A DNA stretch of 64,000 nucleotides from Nonlabens sp. YIK11 (GCF_001413925.1 NZ_LBMJ01000001.1:1507001-1571000); one strand, 5' to 3'. Counted from the first letter of the stretch, positions 22,470-32,719 are shown. Numbers and translations are program-made. Notes: generated from the sequence alone by a model not told the origin.

Positions 22470-22594
22470 GCGGCATAAACTTCTCGTCCCTTGTTTCATA
22501 TCGCCTTAGAAAAGTAAGTAAATTAAAAAAGATACTAGATTTCTCTAAGACCTTTTCGGGTGCCTGCCTGCCGGCAGGCAGGGAAGACGGGACT
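22470..22594. repeat. Duplicate of the tRNA-His 3' flank, with an inserted 20-bp palindrome
   Basis: Matches 22607-22711 with about 8 mismatches in 105 bases, apart from an exact extra 20 bases at 22563-22582. The right end (GAAGACGGGACT) copies the 3' end of tRNA-His, so this is a tRNA-end duplication rather than a random repeat. Confidence 0.85.
22563..22582. repeat. Palindrome family B, inserted copy
   Basis: CCTGCCTGCCGGCAGGCAGG, a perfect 20-bp palindrome between TTCGGGTG and GAAGACGGG. In the sister copy at 22692-22708 those flanks are joined directly, so this is a filled site next to an empty one. Confidence 0.85.
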
Positions 22595-22606
22595 TACCGC
22601 TCTACA

Positions 22607-22711
22607 GCGGCATAATTTTCTCGTCCCTTGTTTCATAACACCTTAAAAAAGTAAATAAATTAAAAAAGGTCCTAGATTTCTCTAAGACCTTTTCGGGTGG
22701 AAGACGGGACT
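22607..22711. repeat. tRNA-His 3' flank, uninterrupted copy
   Basis: The copy that runs into the real tRNA-His gene. It contains the tRNA terminator hairpin (22662-22693) and the last bases of the tRNA. Confidence 0.85.
22662..22693 (-). terminator. Terminator of tRNA-His
   Basis: On the minus strand, AAAAGGTC..TTAGAGAAATCTA..GGACCTTTTTT: stem GGTC-TAG with an 8-base loop and a T6 run, 3 bases downstream of the tRNA end. Confidence 0.7.
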
Positions 22712-22770
22712 CGAACCCGCGACTTCCGGCACCACAAACCAGCGCTCTAACCAACTGAGCTACAACCACC
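22696..22770 (-). tRNA. tRNA-His (anticodon GTG)
   Basis: On the minus strand the cloverleaf has the extra 5' G of histidine tRNAs (G-1 pairing with C73), D-stem GCTC/GAGC, anticodon stem CTGGT/GCCGG with loop TTGTGGT (anticodon GTG), and T-stem GCGGG/CCCGT. The acceptor pairs GGTGG with CCACC, but the next two positions are T-T and T-T, an unusual double mismatch. CCA is not encoded. Confidence 0.9.
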
Positions 22771-22877
22771 ATATCAATGTGAGTTTTTTTAAAGTGGATC
22801 TCAAGAATTCAACCACTAGCTGTTAAGCGGATGCAAATTTAATGCATTTCTGAAAATGACAAATAGTTTTAGCAGAT

Positions 22878-23594
22878 TTATATCAAATCAAAGATAGAAT
22901 CCACTGCTGGGTAGCGTTCCACCATAAAACCTTCTGCATGGTCTGTCCCTATAAGCCTACCTAAATTGGCAGCTCTATATCGTATGGATTCAAAGAAATT
23001 ATTACTGCTTATGGGTGTTGACGGCTCATTACTTTCAGGATCAAAGAACTGTGATTTGTAGGCCTTGACACTATCAATTTTAGTTTCCATAAAACCAGAG
23101 ATGTCAATAACAATGTCTGGATCCATGTCTTGCCATTGGATGTAATGATACACCTGTTTAGGTCTCCATGCCTCTTGCTGTTGACCTTCCAACTGGGTTT
23201 CAATTTTGCGTAAACCCGATAAAAAACAGCTCACGCTGGTCAATTCTGATCCACGAGCGTGATCTGGATGCCTATCTCTTATGGCATTACATATCACGAC
23301 TTCTGGTTGGTACTTTCTAATGATCTTGACAATCTTTAACTGGTGTGCCTTGTCATTGGTGAAAAAACCATCGGCAAAAGCTAGATTTTCTCTTACGGTA
23401 ACGCCCAAAACCTTCGCAGCATCTGCGGCTTCTTGATCCCGTATTTCTGGGGTTCCTCGAGTTCCCAGTTCACCTCTTGTTAGATCTAGAATCCCAATCT
23501 TTTTTCCTCTGGATGCTTCTTTGGCCAGAACACCGGCACAGCTCAATTCAATATCATCAGGATGTGATCCTACAGCGAGTATATCTAATTTCAT
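22878..23594 (-). CDS. bshB1: N-acetylglucosaminylmalate deacetylase (bacillithiol biosynthesis)
   Basis: 238 residues from the ATG at 23594. LmbE/PIG-L fold with the zinc and active-site motif VGSHPDDIELSCAG near the N-terminus, DRHPDHARGSELT in the middle (the second HxxH part), and GTDHAEGFMVERYP at the end, the signature of BshB1. It removes the acetyl group from GlcNAc-malate to give GlcN-malate, one step before cysteine is added to form bacillithiol. It starts 5 bases after the stop of a trans-sulfuration gene, so thiol supply and bacillithiol formation are probably co-transcribed. Confidence 0.9.
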   Translation of the reverse strand: MKLDILAVGSHPDDIELSCAGVLAKEASRGKKIGILDLTRGELGTRGTPEIRDQEAADAAKVLGVTVRENLAFADGFFTNDKAHQLKIVKIIRKYQPEVVICNAIRDRHPDHARGSELTSVSCFLSGLRKIETQLEGQQQEAWRPKQVYHYIQWQDMDPDIVIDISGFMETKIDSVKAYKSQFFDPESNEPSTPISSNNFFESIRYRAANLGRLIGTDHAEGFMVERYPAVDSIFDLI

Positions 23595-23599
23595 CAAAT

Positions 23600-24754
23600 T
23601 TATCTTTTTCGGCTTTTTTCAAGAGCCTGTTCCAGGTCGTCTACCAGAATGTTGAGTTCTTCAATACCAACGGAAAATCGTAACAATCGGTCGCTTATTC
23701 CTTGCTGTGCGCGCTCTTCTGCCGTCATGAGGCTGTGCGAGGTCAACGCTGGAGATAGGATGGTAGATTCCACGCCGGCAAGACTTAAGGCTGGTTTAAT
23801 GACCTTTAATTCTTCCAGGAAATCGTTGTGGTCAACATGTGATTTCAATTCAAAAGACATCATGCCGCCATAGGCGTACATCTGTTTTTTGGCGATGTGG
23901 TAATTGGGGTGCGACTTCAATCCAGGATAGTTTACCTTTTTCATGTCTGGATGCTTCTCTAGAAAGCGTGCCAGTTTTAGCGCAGTTTTGGACTGCTGCT
24001 TTACCCGCAAGGCCAATGTTTTGATACTGCGCTCCAGTAGATGCACGGTGACATCACTTAAACTACCACCATAATTTTTTGCGGTTTTCCATAAATGCTC
24101 CATGTGTTTCTGCGTACCGCTAACGGTTCCCGCGCAAATGTCGCTGTGGCCGCCTAGATATTTGGTCGCGCTGTGAATCACCAGGTCAATACCTAAACTT
24201 GCAGGATTTTGGTTGATAGGCGAGGCAAACGTGTTGTCGATAGCGGTGATTAGGGAGTTCGCTTTCGCGAAAGCGGAAACCTTTTCAATATCTGTAATCT
24301 CCAATAATGGATTGCTAGGCGTCTCGATGTACAACATCTTGGTATTGTCCTGGAGCGCTTGTTTCATTGTGTCCTCATTGATGTGCTCCAGCATGGTGTA
24401 GGTGATTCCCACATGCTCAAATTCTGCCGCAGCAAAATGTGAAGTACCGCCATAAATCGCACGCTGCATGATCACATGGTCGCCAGATTTGAGAAAGGCC
24501 ATAAATACCGCACTAATCGCCGCCATACCACTACCAAAAATCAAGGAAGCCTCAGTCTGCTCCAACGCAGAGATCTTTTGAGCCAGCGCCACCTGATTAG
24601 GCGTGTTAAAGTATCGTGGATACAGATTTGTTCCAGGACCGCGATAATCATAGGTGGTTGAGGTATAGATGGGCGCCGTGGCGCCACCATAAATCGTATC
24701 CTTGAGTTCGCCCGCGTGGACGCAGGTATAATTGATATTACGTTTATTCTTCAT
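23600..24754 (-). CDS. Trans-sulfuration PLP enzyme (cystathionine synthase/lyase family)
   Basis: 384 residues of the Cys/Met-metabolism PLP family. The lysine motif is HSATKYLGGHSDICAG, the start is YTCVHAGELKDTIYGGATAP and the substrate region is ETPSNPLLEITDI. Whether it makes or breaks cystathionine, or acts as a methionine gamma-lyase, cannot be told from motifs. It is the first gene of a pair with bshB1, and a TAGCTTTG -7 element lies 18 bases upstream of the start. SAFAKANSL near residue 165 is a translated copy of the 16-bp palindrome (24260-24275). Confidence 0.88.
   Translation of the reverse strand: MKNKRNINYTCVHAGELKDTIYGGATAPIYTSTTYDYRGPGTNLYPRYFNTPNQVALAQKISALEQTEASLIFGSGMAAISAVFMAFLKSGDHVIMQRAIYGGTSHFAAAEFEHVGITYTMLEHINEDTMKQALQDNTKMLYIETPSNPLLEITDIEKVSAFAKANSLITAIDNTFASPINQNPASLGIDLVIHSATKYLGGHSDICAGTVSGTQKHMEHLWKTAKNYGGSLSDVTVHLLERSIKTLALRVKQQSKTALKLARFLEKHPDMKKVNYPGLKSHPNYHIAKKQMYAYGGMMSFELKSHVDHNDFLEELKVIKPALSLAGVESTILSPALTSHSLMTAEERAQQGISDRLLRFSVGIEELNILVDDLEQALEKSRKR
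24260..24275. repeat. Palindrome family A inside the trans-sulfuration gene
   Basis: Perfect CGCTTTCGCGAAAGCG, read on the minus strand as SAFAKA between the kinked helix VEKV and the strand SLITAIDNTF. Confidence 0.9.
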
Positions 24755-24771
24755 AGTGGTATTGTGATAGG

Positions 24772-24779
24772 CAAAGCTA
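24772..24779 (-). promoter_or_regulatory. TAnnTTTG -7 element for the trans-sulfuration/bshB1 pair
   Basis: TAGCTTTG on the minus strand, 17 bases before the ATG (24754). The -33 box is not clear. Confidence 0.45.
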
Positions 24780-24922
24780 GCGCATTTTACAAAATGAATA
24801 GTCGACTTGTCATTTACTCTGCTTATGGCTCAATATAGGAAGCTTGCACCGATCCTAAGAATATTGAGGACCAGAATATTGACTTTCTTATTTAATTAAC
24901 AAGAGATCGCAGCTGCCAAAAT

Positions 24923-24930
24923 TATATTTG
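24923..24930 (+). promoter_or_regulatory. TAnnTTTG -7 element of the metallo-hydrolase gene
   Basis: TATATTTG 14 bases before the ATG at 24945, giving an expected short 5' leader. Confidence 0.5.
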
Positions 24931-24944
24931 AACAAAACACAATC

Positions 24945-25739
24945 ATGAAAAATATAATGGGATTCTTACTGATGCTGGTATTATTCAGCGCATGTAAGGA
25001 AAAGGAAAAAACTACCGTGGAAACCGCAGACAATCAAATGGAACAGCAGGATGCCGCTACTGAAACGGCTGTGACACCAGAGATTGAAATCATGCCTATC
25101 TCTCACGCCTCTTTTGTCATGAAATGGGGTGACAAAGTAATTTACCTAGATCCTGTTGGAGGAGCCAGTGCATATGAAGGCATGCGGGCAGCAGATATGA
25201 TCTTGATCACTCATACTCACGGCGATCATATGGATCCAGCTACGTTAAAAGCGGTCATGAATGACAATGCCAAATTATTTACGCCACAAGCAGTGGCAGA
25301 TAAATTAGGAGCTGATTTTAATCCAACTGTTTTGAATAATGGTGATTCAGAAGCTGTAGGTGGTATTACAGTAAATGCCGTTGCGATGTACAACATCACT
25401 GAAGGCCGTCTCAATAATCATCCAGAAGGAGTTGGGAACGGATATGTGATCGAGAGCGATGGATACAGAGTATATGTTTCTGGAGATACAGAAGGTACTC
25501 CAGAGATGAGAAGCCTTGAAAATATTGATAAGGCATTTGTTTGTATGAATCTACCGTACACCATGGACGTAGAACAAGCAGCAGATGCGGTTCTTGATTT
25601 TGCGCCGGCAGAAGTGATTCCTTACCATTACCGTGGTAAAGATGGACTTCATGACATTGATAAGTTCAAATCACTTGTAAACAAAGGAAATGCAGATATC
25701 GAAGTAACTTTCATGGATTGGTATCCAGAAAGAAATTAG
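24945..25739 (+). CDS. MBL-fold metallo-hydrolase, lipoprotein (UlaG-like)
   Basis: 264 residues. The N-terminus MGFLLMLVLFSACKEKEKT is a signal peptide with lipobox LFSAC, followed by an acidic linker. The fold motif LITHTHGDHMDPATL (HxHxDH metal site, about 86-100) and VYVSGDTEGTPEMR, then VIPYHYRGKDG, are those of small beta-lactamase-superfamily hydrolases related to UlaG. The substrate is unknown. It is probably anchored in the inner or outer membrane. Single gene with its own promoter and terminator. Confidence 0.85.
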   Translation: MKNIMGFLLMLVLFSACKEKEKTTVETADNQMEQQDAATETAVTPEIEIMPISHASFVMKWGDKVIYLDPVGGASAYEGMRAADMILITHTHGDHMDPATLKAVMNDNAKLFTPQAVADKLGADFNPTVLNNGDSEAVGGITVNAVAMYNITEGRLNNHPEGVGNGYVIESDGYRVYVSGDTEGTPEMRSLENIDKAFVCMNLPYTMDVEQAADAVLDFAPAEVIPYHYRGKDGLHDIDKFKSLVNKGNADIEVTFMDWYPERN

Positions 25740-25763
25740 GCCTCAGAGTGTTTAAATCTGAAC

Positions 25764-25795
25764 AAAACCGTTTCGTTTCACGAAGCGGTTTTTTT
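25764..25795 (+). terminator. Terminator after the metallo-hydrolase gene
   Basis: AACCGTTTCG-TTTCA-CGAAGCGGTT followed by T7: a 10-bp stem with one G-U pair. Confidence 0.85.
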
Positions 25796-25820
25796 ATGCT
25801 TTAAAATTCGTGACATAGTT

Positions 25821-25836
25821 CGCTTTCGCGAAAGCG
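25821..25836. repeat. Palindrome family A, intergenic
   Basis: Perfect CGCTTTCGCGAAAGCG extended to TTCGCTTTCGCGAAAGCGAA, in the 307-base gap between the metallo-hydrolase and IDH genes. The rest of that gap holds two terminators and no gene. Confidence 0.9.
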
Positions 25837-25990
25837 AATTACCAAGAAAACGTCTCATGCAAATAGCGTCCTGGAACTACCGTAACTAGATGCGTAAACA
25901 TCAAAACGTTTAGAAAAGAATCTTGATAAGGTAAAGCGATGATCATCAGTGGTTATTTGTCTAAATATCAGAATTTTATCAATACCAAAT

Positions 25991-26025
25991 AAAAAATGCC
26001 TGTTGCAATCGCAACAGGCATTTTT
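25991..26025 (-). terminator. Terminator of the IDH gene
   Basis: TGCCTGTTGC-AATC-GCAACAGGCA, a perfect 10-bp stem with A6 before it and T5 after it. On the minus strand it follows the IDH stop at 26047. Confidence 0.85.
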
Positions 26026-26046
26026 GAATCTATATTTAAAAAGGAA

Positions 26047-28485
<2,439 letters not shown>

Positions 28486-28527
28486 TCAAACTAAAATGGT
28501 CTGGAATTGTAGGGTTGATGAATCGTT

Positions 28528-28563
28528 CGCTTTCCTATCCGTAGTTTGTCAGAAAGGAAAGCG
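28528..28563. repeat. Variant composite palindrome (family A arms, B-like centre)
   Basis: CGCTTT, then 24 bases starting CCTATCC and ending AGAAAGG, then AAAGCG. The arms are those of family A. The centre begins with CCT and ends with AGG like family B, but its middle is not a palindrome, so it is a decayed or different insert. Confidence 0.55.
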
Positions 28564-28587
28564 ATACCAATCAAAATATCGAGACAT

Positions 28588-28618
28588 AAAAAAACCGCTT
28601 CTTGAAAGAAGCGGTTTT
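28588..28618 (-). terminator. Terminator of rplS
   Basis: AAAACCGCTTCTT..AAGAAGCGGTTTT, a 13-bp stem with a tight loop, followed on the minus strand by a T7 run. Confidence 0.85.
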
Positions 28619-28639
28619 AAAGGGAAATGATAGGGTAGA

Positions 28640-28993
28640 TTATTTTCTACGAGCCTCTTTGATACGGGCTTTCTTACCAGTAAGTTCTCTAAAGTAGAAG
28701 ATACGTTTTCTACGTACGCTACCTGCTTTGTTCAATTCAATCTTCTGGATTGCTGGAAGGTTCATAGGGAAGATGCGCTCAACACCAACGTTACCACTCA
28801 TTTTACGAATGGTGAATGTCTTAGTGGCTCCAGAACCTCTTACCTGTAGCACTACACCACGGAAGAACTGCGTACGGCTCTTTTCACCTTCTTTAATTTC
28901 ATAGAATACCGTAATGGTATCTCCAGCTCCAAATTTTGGAAATTCTTTCTTTGTGATAAACTCGTCCTGAACGAATTTTACTAAATCAGTCAT
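28640..28993 (-). CDS. rplS: 50S ribosomal protein L19
   Basis: 117 residues, normal length. FAKFGAGDTITV-like start (KEFPKFGAGDTITVFYEI), the RNA-binding centre RTQFFRGVVLQVRGSGATKTF and the end VRRKRIFYFRELTGKKARIK are diagnostic. L19 sits at the 30S-50S interface. The usual neighbour trmD lies 530 bases upstream on the same strand, separated here by a small sorting-domain gene. It has its own TATTTTTG promoter element (29066-29073) and a strong terminator. Confidence 0.97.
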   Translation of the reverse strand: MTDLVKFVQDEFITKKEFPKFGAGDTITVFYEIKEGEKSRTQFFRGVVLQVRGSGATKTFTIRKMSGNVGVERIFPMNLPAIQKIELNKAGSVRRKRIFYFRELTGKKARIKEARRK

Positions 28994-29065
28994 CTTGATA
29001 GATTAATGTGTTAGGTAAACAAACAACATGCACGATTATCGTCAGAGGTTATTTTTTACGAGGCG

Positions 29066-29073
29066 CAAAAATA
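29066..29073 (-). promoter_or_regulatory. TAnnTTTG -7 element of rplS
   Basis: TATTTTTG on the minus strand, 72 bases upstream of the rplS ATG. The leader between them is long enough for post-transcriptional control. Confidence 0.5.
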
Positions 29074-29120
29074 GGATTATTAAATAATTATACCAAAAAA
29101 ATCAAATAAAAATGATCTTG

Positions 29121-29474
29121 CTATTGTACGATCAGTTTCTTGACAAAGTTGGATTGATCTGTATTCACACGCAAAAAGTAAATTCCTGATGCTAATGAAG
29201 ATACATCAAACACTTGGGTCTGATTGTTAAGGCTGCGTTTGGATTCAAAAACACGCTTGCCCAATGAGTTGATGATAACCACGTTCACAGACTCACTACG
29301 CACATGCTCAAATGACAATTTGAGGGTGCCATCCTTAATAGGATTTGCCAGCAACGTCATTTTTTCTGGCTTTTGGACCAACTGGAAATGTACCGTCGTG
29401 GGCTGTTCTAAAGGTATTGCGTTAGATGAAAAACCCATCACGCCTAAAAGAAAAGAGAGTATAAGTATTTTCAT
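29121..29474 (-). CDS. Mini-protein made of a signal peptide and a T9SS sorting domain
   Basis: 117 residues: signal peptide MKILILSFLLGVMGFSSNA, a short linker, then an entire type IX secretion C-terminal domain (LANPIKDGTLKLSF..NVVIINSLGKRVFESK..VFDVSSLASGIYFLRVNTDQ..FVKKLIV). No cargo domain lies between, so the secreted product would be almost only the sorting domain. It may be a real small secreted protein, the stub of a longer gene that lost its middle, or a decoy. It sits between rplS and trmD, which are normally adjacent. Confidence 0.75.
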   Translation of the reverse strand: MKILILSFLLGVMGFSSNAIPLEQPTTVHFQLVQKPEKMTLLANPIKDGTLKLSFEHVRSESVNVVIINSLGKRVFESKRSLNNQTQVFDVSSLASGIYFLRVNTDQSNFVKKLIVQ

Positions 29475-29523
29475 AAGTGTCTAATTGCGTGTAAAATTAC
29501 AATTATTTTGTTATTTGTCGATA

Positions 29524-30204
29524 TTAATCATCAGTTAAAAGATCGGGACGTCGTTCTTTTGTTCTTTTAAAGGCTTGTTCTTCTCGCCATTCATCAATTT
29601 TAGGCAAATTACCGCTCAATAAAATCTCAGGAACCTTGGCACCTTTATATTCTGCTGGTCTGGTGTATACTGGTGGCGCCAGTAATCCATCCTGAAAGCT
29701 GTCCGTTAATGCACTGGTCTCATCGCTTATCACATTGGGAATCAGTCTTATCACCGCGTCACATAATACGGCAGCACCCAACTCGCCACCACTCAATACA
29801 TAATCGCCTATGGAAATTTCCTTCGTCACATATAAGTCTCGCACACGTTGATCAACTCCTTTATAATGTCCACATAATATGATGATGTTCTCTTTTAATG
29901 ACAACTGGTTGGCAATGCCTTGATTCAAGGTTTCACCATCAGGTGTCATGTATATGATCTCGTCATACTCGCGATCTGCACTCAACTCTGTAATCATTTT
30001 ATCAATAGGCTCAATCATCATGACCATGCCGGCACCACCGCCATATTGATAGTCATCTACCTGATTGTACTTGTTCAATCCGTACCTGCGCAGGTCGTGC
30101 ATGTGCACTTCCACGATTCCTTTTTCAACGGCGCGCTTCAATATAGACGCTTCAAAAGGACTTTGGATTAATTCTGGCAGTACGGTAATGATGTCTATTC
30201 TCAA
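29524..30204 (-). CDS. trmD: tRNA (guanine-37-N1)-methyltransferase
   Basis: 226 residues with the SPOUT fold. The start [20 protein letters not shown], the knot region [20 protein letters not shown] and [17 protein letters not shown], then [16 protein letters not shown] and the end [19 protein letters not shown] are diagnostic. It methylates G37 of tRNAs to prevent frameshifting. TACTTTTG lies 17 bases upstream of the ATG on the minus strand (30222-30229). Confidence 0.97.
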   Translation of the reverse strand: MRIDIITVLPELIQSPFEASILKRAVEKGIVEVHMHDLRRYGLNKYNQVDDYQYGGGAGMVMMIEPIDKMITELSADREYDEIIYMTPDGETLNQGIANQLSLKENIIILCGHYKGVDQRVRDLYVTKEISIGDYVLSGGELGAAVLCDAVIRLIPNVISDETSALTDSFQDGLLAPPVYTRPAEYKGAKVPEILLSGNLPKIDEWREEQAFKRTKERRPDLLTDD

Positions 30205-30221
30205 AATAAATAACTTTGGGA

Positions 30222-30229
30222 CAAAAGTA
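30222..30229 (-). promoter_or_regulatory. TAnnTTTG -7 element of trmD
   Basis: TACTTTTG on the minus strand, 17 bases before the start codon at 30204. Confidence 0.5.
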
Positions 30230-30329
30230 CTTCTTCTAAAAACATGCCGTAATGCAAGAAGCTTCGTTTTTTATTGGAATATATCTTTTTACATTAGTTT
30301 AAACACTGTTTAGAATTTGATGAATATAT

Positions 30330-30345
30330 CGCTTTCGCGAAAGCG
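30330..30345. repeat. Palindrome family A, between divergent genes
   Basis: Perfect CGCTTTCGCGAAAGCG in the gap between trmD and the next plus-strand gene, ending 18 bases before that gene's ATG. Confidence 0.9.
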
Positions 30346-30363
30346 TAACTAATCTACCACCAT

Positions 30364-30804
30364 ATGCAAACTACTAAACCCTTGAACGATAACTATCTGA
30401 ATCTACTGCGCATCCTGTACATTGTGAAGGCCTGCTTTAACTTTTTAGGGATGTTCTTTTTTATAGGATATGCCTTTATGGGCACCTTTTTTAAAGCGAT
30501 GGTGAATACGTTTCCAAACCCGGATCAAAATGAAGCGCATTTTCCAGAGGCCATGCATTGGATTTTTGTAACCGTAGGAACTATAGGAGCTGTAGTTCTT
30601 TTGACTTTTGGGATTTTGACGCTTATCGCAGCCTCAAAAATCAACTCAAGGCAAGGCTACAATTTCATTTTTGTAGTTGGTATCCTCAACTGCTTTACCG
30701 GGATGCTGGGTATTGCTTTGGGTGTTTTTACAATTATTGAACTGAGTAAACCTCAAGTCAAGGCGTTGTTCCAGCCTCAAACTAAAACGCCCATAGGTTT
30801 TTAA
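30364..30804 (+). CDS. Small membrane protein of unknown function
   Basis: 146 residues with three or four membrane segments: NFLGMFFFIGYAFMGTFF, IFVTVGTIGAVVLLTFGILT, and GYNFIFVVGILNCFTGMLG continuing into IALGVFTII. The ends are short and polar. Proteins like this are common and unassigned in Bacteroidota. A copy of palindrome A lies 18 bases before the start codon. The end overlaps the convergent DinB-like gene by 4 bases. Confidence 0.75.
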   Translation: MQTTKPLNDNYLNLLRILYIVKACFNFLGMFFFIGYAFMGTFFKAMVNTFPNPDQNEAHFPEAMHWIFVTVGTIGAVVLLTFGILTLIAASKINSRQGYNFIFVVGILNCFTGMLGIALGVFTIIELSKPQVKALFQPQTKTPIGF

Positions 30805-31274
30805 GCGTTACTTTTTTTGACGATATCCTTCATGATCTTGATGTGGTGATGCGTGTGGATCTTTAGGAATTTGATCGTTTCCTTTTTATTCAATGACCCA
30901 AATAATGGATGACGCATAAAAGCCTTTTCATCCAGATCCCTAATGGAATTCACCTGATGGAATGCGCGATCCAATCGCACCTTAATAGGATCTTTATCTA
31001 GCTCACCTTCTTCTGGCAACACGTTTTTAGGAGCTTTTCCCTTGCCGCGAGGCATCCAGCCGGTATTCATAATCACGAACTTGAGCAAGGAAGATTTAGG
31101 TTTAAAGTCCTCTGGCTTAGACTGGCGCATCATTTCTGGAACACCTTCCAGGATGCGTAAACTGTGATCAACGTGCCAGTAAACCCCTTTAGCCGAAACA
31201 TTGGGCGCCACCAGATTTCCTTTTTCAAGATAAGTTTCAAGTTGATCAAATTGTTTTTGCAAAGGATTTTTCAT
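30801..31274 (-). CDS. DUF1569 (DinB-like) protein
   Basis: 157 residues. VYWHVDHSLRILEGVPEMM near residue 33 and the final KIHTHHHIKIMKDIV hold the histidines of a DinB-like four-helix bundle, with KFVIMNTGWMPRGKGKAP in between as in DUF1569 proteins. Such bundles often bind a divalent metal, and a thiol transferase role has been suggested for relatives. It is not more specific than that. It lies downstream of a Gre-like gene on the same strand. Confidence 0.75.
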   Translation of the reverse strand: MKNPLQKQFDQLETYLEKGNLVAPNVSAKGVYWHVDHSLRILEGVPEMMRQSKPEDFKPKSSLLKFVIMNTGWMPRGKGKAPKNVLPEEGELDKDPIKVRLDRAFHQVNSIRDLDEKAFMRHPLFGSLNKKETIKFLKIHTHHHIKIMKDIVKKSNA

Positions 31275-31291
31275 GGTTGTGGATTCTGTTG

Positions 31292-31759
31292 CTAATGTAC
31301 TGTTTTCACTATAATCTGCTTGCCATTAAAGGTGACTTGATCACCAGCAGATCTTCCTTTGAGTAAAATGCCTAAGGGTGATTGGAGACTTAAAACAAAA
31401 ACCTCTCGTTCGTTGAGGTCCAGCTTTCCTAGAGCAACGCTTATGTAAAACCAACCTGTCGATAATTCTACTAGAGAACCTTGGTCAATCTTTTGGTGCG
31501 TGACCGTTGGATCGATGGATTTGAGCAATTGAAGTTTTGACGCGGTGTCCATGTGCTGGCGTCGGTATAAATCTTCCTGATTCTGGATCATTGCCATACC
31601 CGTTTCATATTTATCGCCGGCACTGCTTTTTGTTTCGTTGCTTTTGGCTTCCATCAGTTGATCCATACTGGATTGTATGGTATCCAGCTGCTGTTGCACT
31701 ATTTCTAGGCATTTGTTATGAATGGCAGTTTTAAATTGAATCCAGCTTGCCTCGTCCAT
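31292..31759 (-). CDS. GreA/GreB-C-domain-like protein
   Basis: 155 residues. A coiled-coil-like N-terminal half (CLEIVQQQLDTIQSSMDQLM) is followed by a segment VFVLSLQSPLGILLKGRSAG and DQVTFNGKQIIVKTV that resembles the FKBP-like domain of transcript cleavage factors (SP.G..L.G...GD.V). Flavobacterial relatives are sometimes mislabelled as acyl-carrier-protein synthases. Role uncertain. The start abuts the stop of the fasciclin gene upstream on the same strand. Confidence 0.6.
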   Translation of the reverse strand: MDEASWIQFKTAIHNKCLEIVQQQLDTIQSSMDQLMEAKSNETKSSAGDKYETGMAMIQNQEDLYRRQHMDTASKLQLLKSIDPTVTHQKIDQGSLVELSTGWFYISVALGKLDLNEREVFVLSLQSPLGILLKGRSAGDQVTFNGKQIIVKTVH

Positions 31760-32719
31760 CTATTGCTGTTGCAGTACAAAGTCCAGTGTGTGAATCACGC
31801 CATTGAAAGCAGTAATATTGGTCGCTACAAGATTGACGGTATTTCCCGAGCCGTCAATGATTGAAATACCGCTAGTCGTATTTACGGTATAAGTTCCTGA
31901 TCCTAAAGGATCAATCGTCGCGCCATTTTCAAAGGCATCCTGGCGCAATGCCTGACTACCTAAAACATGATACGACAGTTTGTCGTCAAAATTATTCTGG
32001 TCCAGCACGTCTTGAATGTTCTCAAATTGATCATTAGGGTCTGAAGCTATGAACGCAGCAAAAGCTGGATCACTAGGTGCAAAAAGCGTAAATGGAGCAG
32101 ATGCATCGTCATTATCGTCCAGGACGATACTTAAACCTACCTGATCCAAAGCCGTAGTGAGATTGGAAAAATTGGGATTGGAACTGATAAGCGTATAAAT
32201 ACTGGGTAAATCCAGCACATCATCAACGATGTGAACAATACCGTTGCTCACGCGATTATCGGGATCTGTCACCGTTGACTCATCATTGATACGCAAGGTG
32301 TTGTTCTCAACTTCTACAAATACATCGATCTGGGCATTGCCTACTTGCGCCAATGTTTTAAAATATTGGGAATTGAATTGACCAGTGGTTTTGATATCAG
32401 ATTGAACATGATACAACAATATGGTTCTCAATAAATCCTCGGGCACTGCTTCGATACTACTGTAGCTATTGGCTGCAAGAAAGGTTGAAAAAGCCTGATT
32501 GGTAGGTGCAAAGATGGTTAAACTGCCTTCTTGATCTAGTGTAAAATCCAGTTGGGTGCGTTCCAGGGCTGCCACCATGCTAGTGTGATCTGGACTTTCT
32601 TCTAGAAAATCCAGTGCCGTTGGGCCGTTAATCACATTCATGTTATCATCGTCATCCACACAGGAAACCGCCAACACCAAAACACTCAAAAACAAAAACG
32701 AATTCAAAAACTTTTTCAT
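31760..32719 (-). CDS. Lipoprotein with two fasciclin (FAS1) domains
   Basis: 319 residues from the ATG at 32719 (an upstream in-frame start at 32731 would add four residues). FLFLSVLVLAVSCVDDDDN has a lipobox (LAVSC). Two FAS1 repeats follow: LEESPDHTSMVAALERTQLD..LTIFAPTNQAFSTFL..LLYHV..IVHIVDDVL, and LISSNPNFSNLTTALDQVGL..FTLFAPSDPAFAAF..LSYHVLG..GVIHTLDFVL. FAS1 domains mediate adhesion at the surface or in the periplasm. It is followed with no gap by the Gre-like gene. Confidence 0.9.
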   Translation of the reverse strand: MKKFLNSFLFLSVLVLAVSCVDDDDNMNVINGPTALDFLEESPDHTSMVAALERTQLDFTLDQEGSLTIFAPTNQAFSTFLAANSYSSIEAVPEDLLRTILLYHVQSDIKTTGQFNSQYFKTLAQVGNAQIDVFVEVENNTLRINDESTVTDPDNRVSNGIVHIVDDVLDLPSIYTLISSNPNFSNLTTALDQVGLSIVLDDNDDASAPFTLFAPSDPAFAAFIASDPNDQFENIQDVLDQNNFDDKLSYHVLGSQALRQDAFENGATIDPLGSGTYTVNTTSGISIIDGSGNTVNLVATNITAFNGVIHTLDFVLQQQ

